The notes under the pieces were generated by a model that ran no database searches, was not told the DNA's origin, and saw only the letters and a program-made list of their open reading frames with translations. Shown here one piece after another: positions 13,924-13,977 of a stretch of 13,977 nucleotides of DNA. This stretch comes from Acidobacteriota bacterium (GTDB lineage Bacteria; Acidobacteriota; Thermoanaerobaculia; Multivoradales; UBA5704). The position numbers and the translations under genes were made by a program. Where the stretch lies: NCBI GenBank assembly GCA_003223675.1, contig QHVW01000176.1:1-13977 (forward strand), written 5' to 3'. The first letter of the stretch is position 1. Each line of letters begins with the position of its first letter.

Positions 13924-13977
13924 CAGCCTATCTTGCTCTAATCATCTGTTGCGAGTTTCTCTCGCTGACGCTGCTGC

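Noticed and set aside
1..13977. CRISPR arrays, tRNA or rRNA genes, insertion sequences
   Set aside because: No regularly spaced direct repeats with unique spacers, no cloverleaf or CCA-type tRNA ends, no transposase frame and no terminal inverted repeats were seen by eye.

Overview
The window is about 14 kb of very GC-rich bacterial DNA with short intergenic gaps and genes on both strands. Overall style (G/C-heavy codon use, a Uma2-family nuclease, an MntA/HepT-type pair, an S41 protease with a membrane domain, short GATC-containing tandem repeats) would fit a soil or sediment lineage such as Acidobacteriota. That placement is a guess: there is no rRNA or marker gene here.

Layout. (1) 1-244: upstream DNA with a 9-bp tandem repeat. 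(2) 245-1981 (+): membrane glycosyltransferase of the ArnT/GT39 type. (3) 2052-5873 (+): a compact RiPP locus, the most interesting part of the window. It has two tandem, closely related precursor peptides of 54 and 55 aa, each with four Cys and many Ser/Thr in the C-terminal half. A GC-rich hairpin follows, then a standalone lanthipeptide elimination domain (SpaB_C type, 288 aa) and a LanB glutamylation domain (840 aa) that overlaps it. Neither precursor has an obvious standard annotation: the first lies outside any long ORF and the second begins inside a longer spurious one. No LanC cyclase, YcaO, protease or transporter is present in the window. (4) 5927-9391 (+): an 1154-aa superfamily 1 (Upf1/DNA2-like) helicase with a long coiled-coil insertion. 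(5) 9611-12261 (+): a membrane-anchored tricorn-like S41 protease overlapping a quinone-oxidoreductase-type MDR dehydrogenase by an ATGA. (6) 12264-13425 (-): a Uma2-family nuclease followed by a YjbR/MmcQ-like gene that carries an internal deletion and frameshift. (7) 13569-13923 (+): an MntA-type nucleotidyltransferase antitoxin followed by only the first residues of a HepT-like toxin frame, which stops early.

How the parts work together. The clear functional unit is the RiPP locus. The LanB protein would use glutamyl-tRNA to activate Ser/Thr of the two peptides, and the standalone domain would eliminate glutamate to leave dehydroamino acids. Ring formation, leader removal and export must be done by proteins elsewhere, or do not follow the usual class I lanthipeptide route. 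The hairpin between peptides and enzymes probably keeps peptide expression above enzyme expression. The helicase, nuclease and toxin-antitoxin remnants look like accessory or defence-type cargo with no demonstrated link to the RiPP genes.

Translation signals split into two classes. The RiPP genes and the MDR gene have clear Shine-Dalgarno sequences. Several others (the helicase, Uma2, MntA and perhaps the glycosyltransferase) have none, but have a TAnnnT element 7-9 nt before the ATG, suggesting leaderless or nearly leaderless mRNAs.
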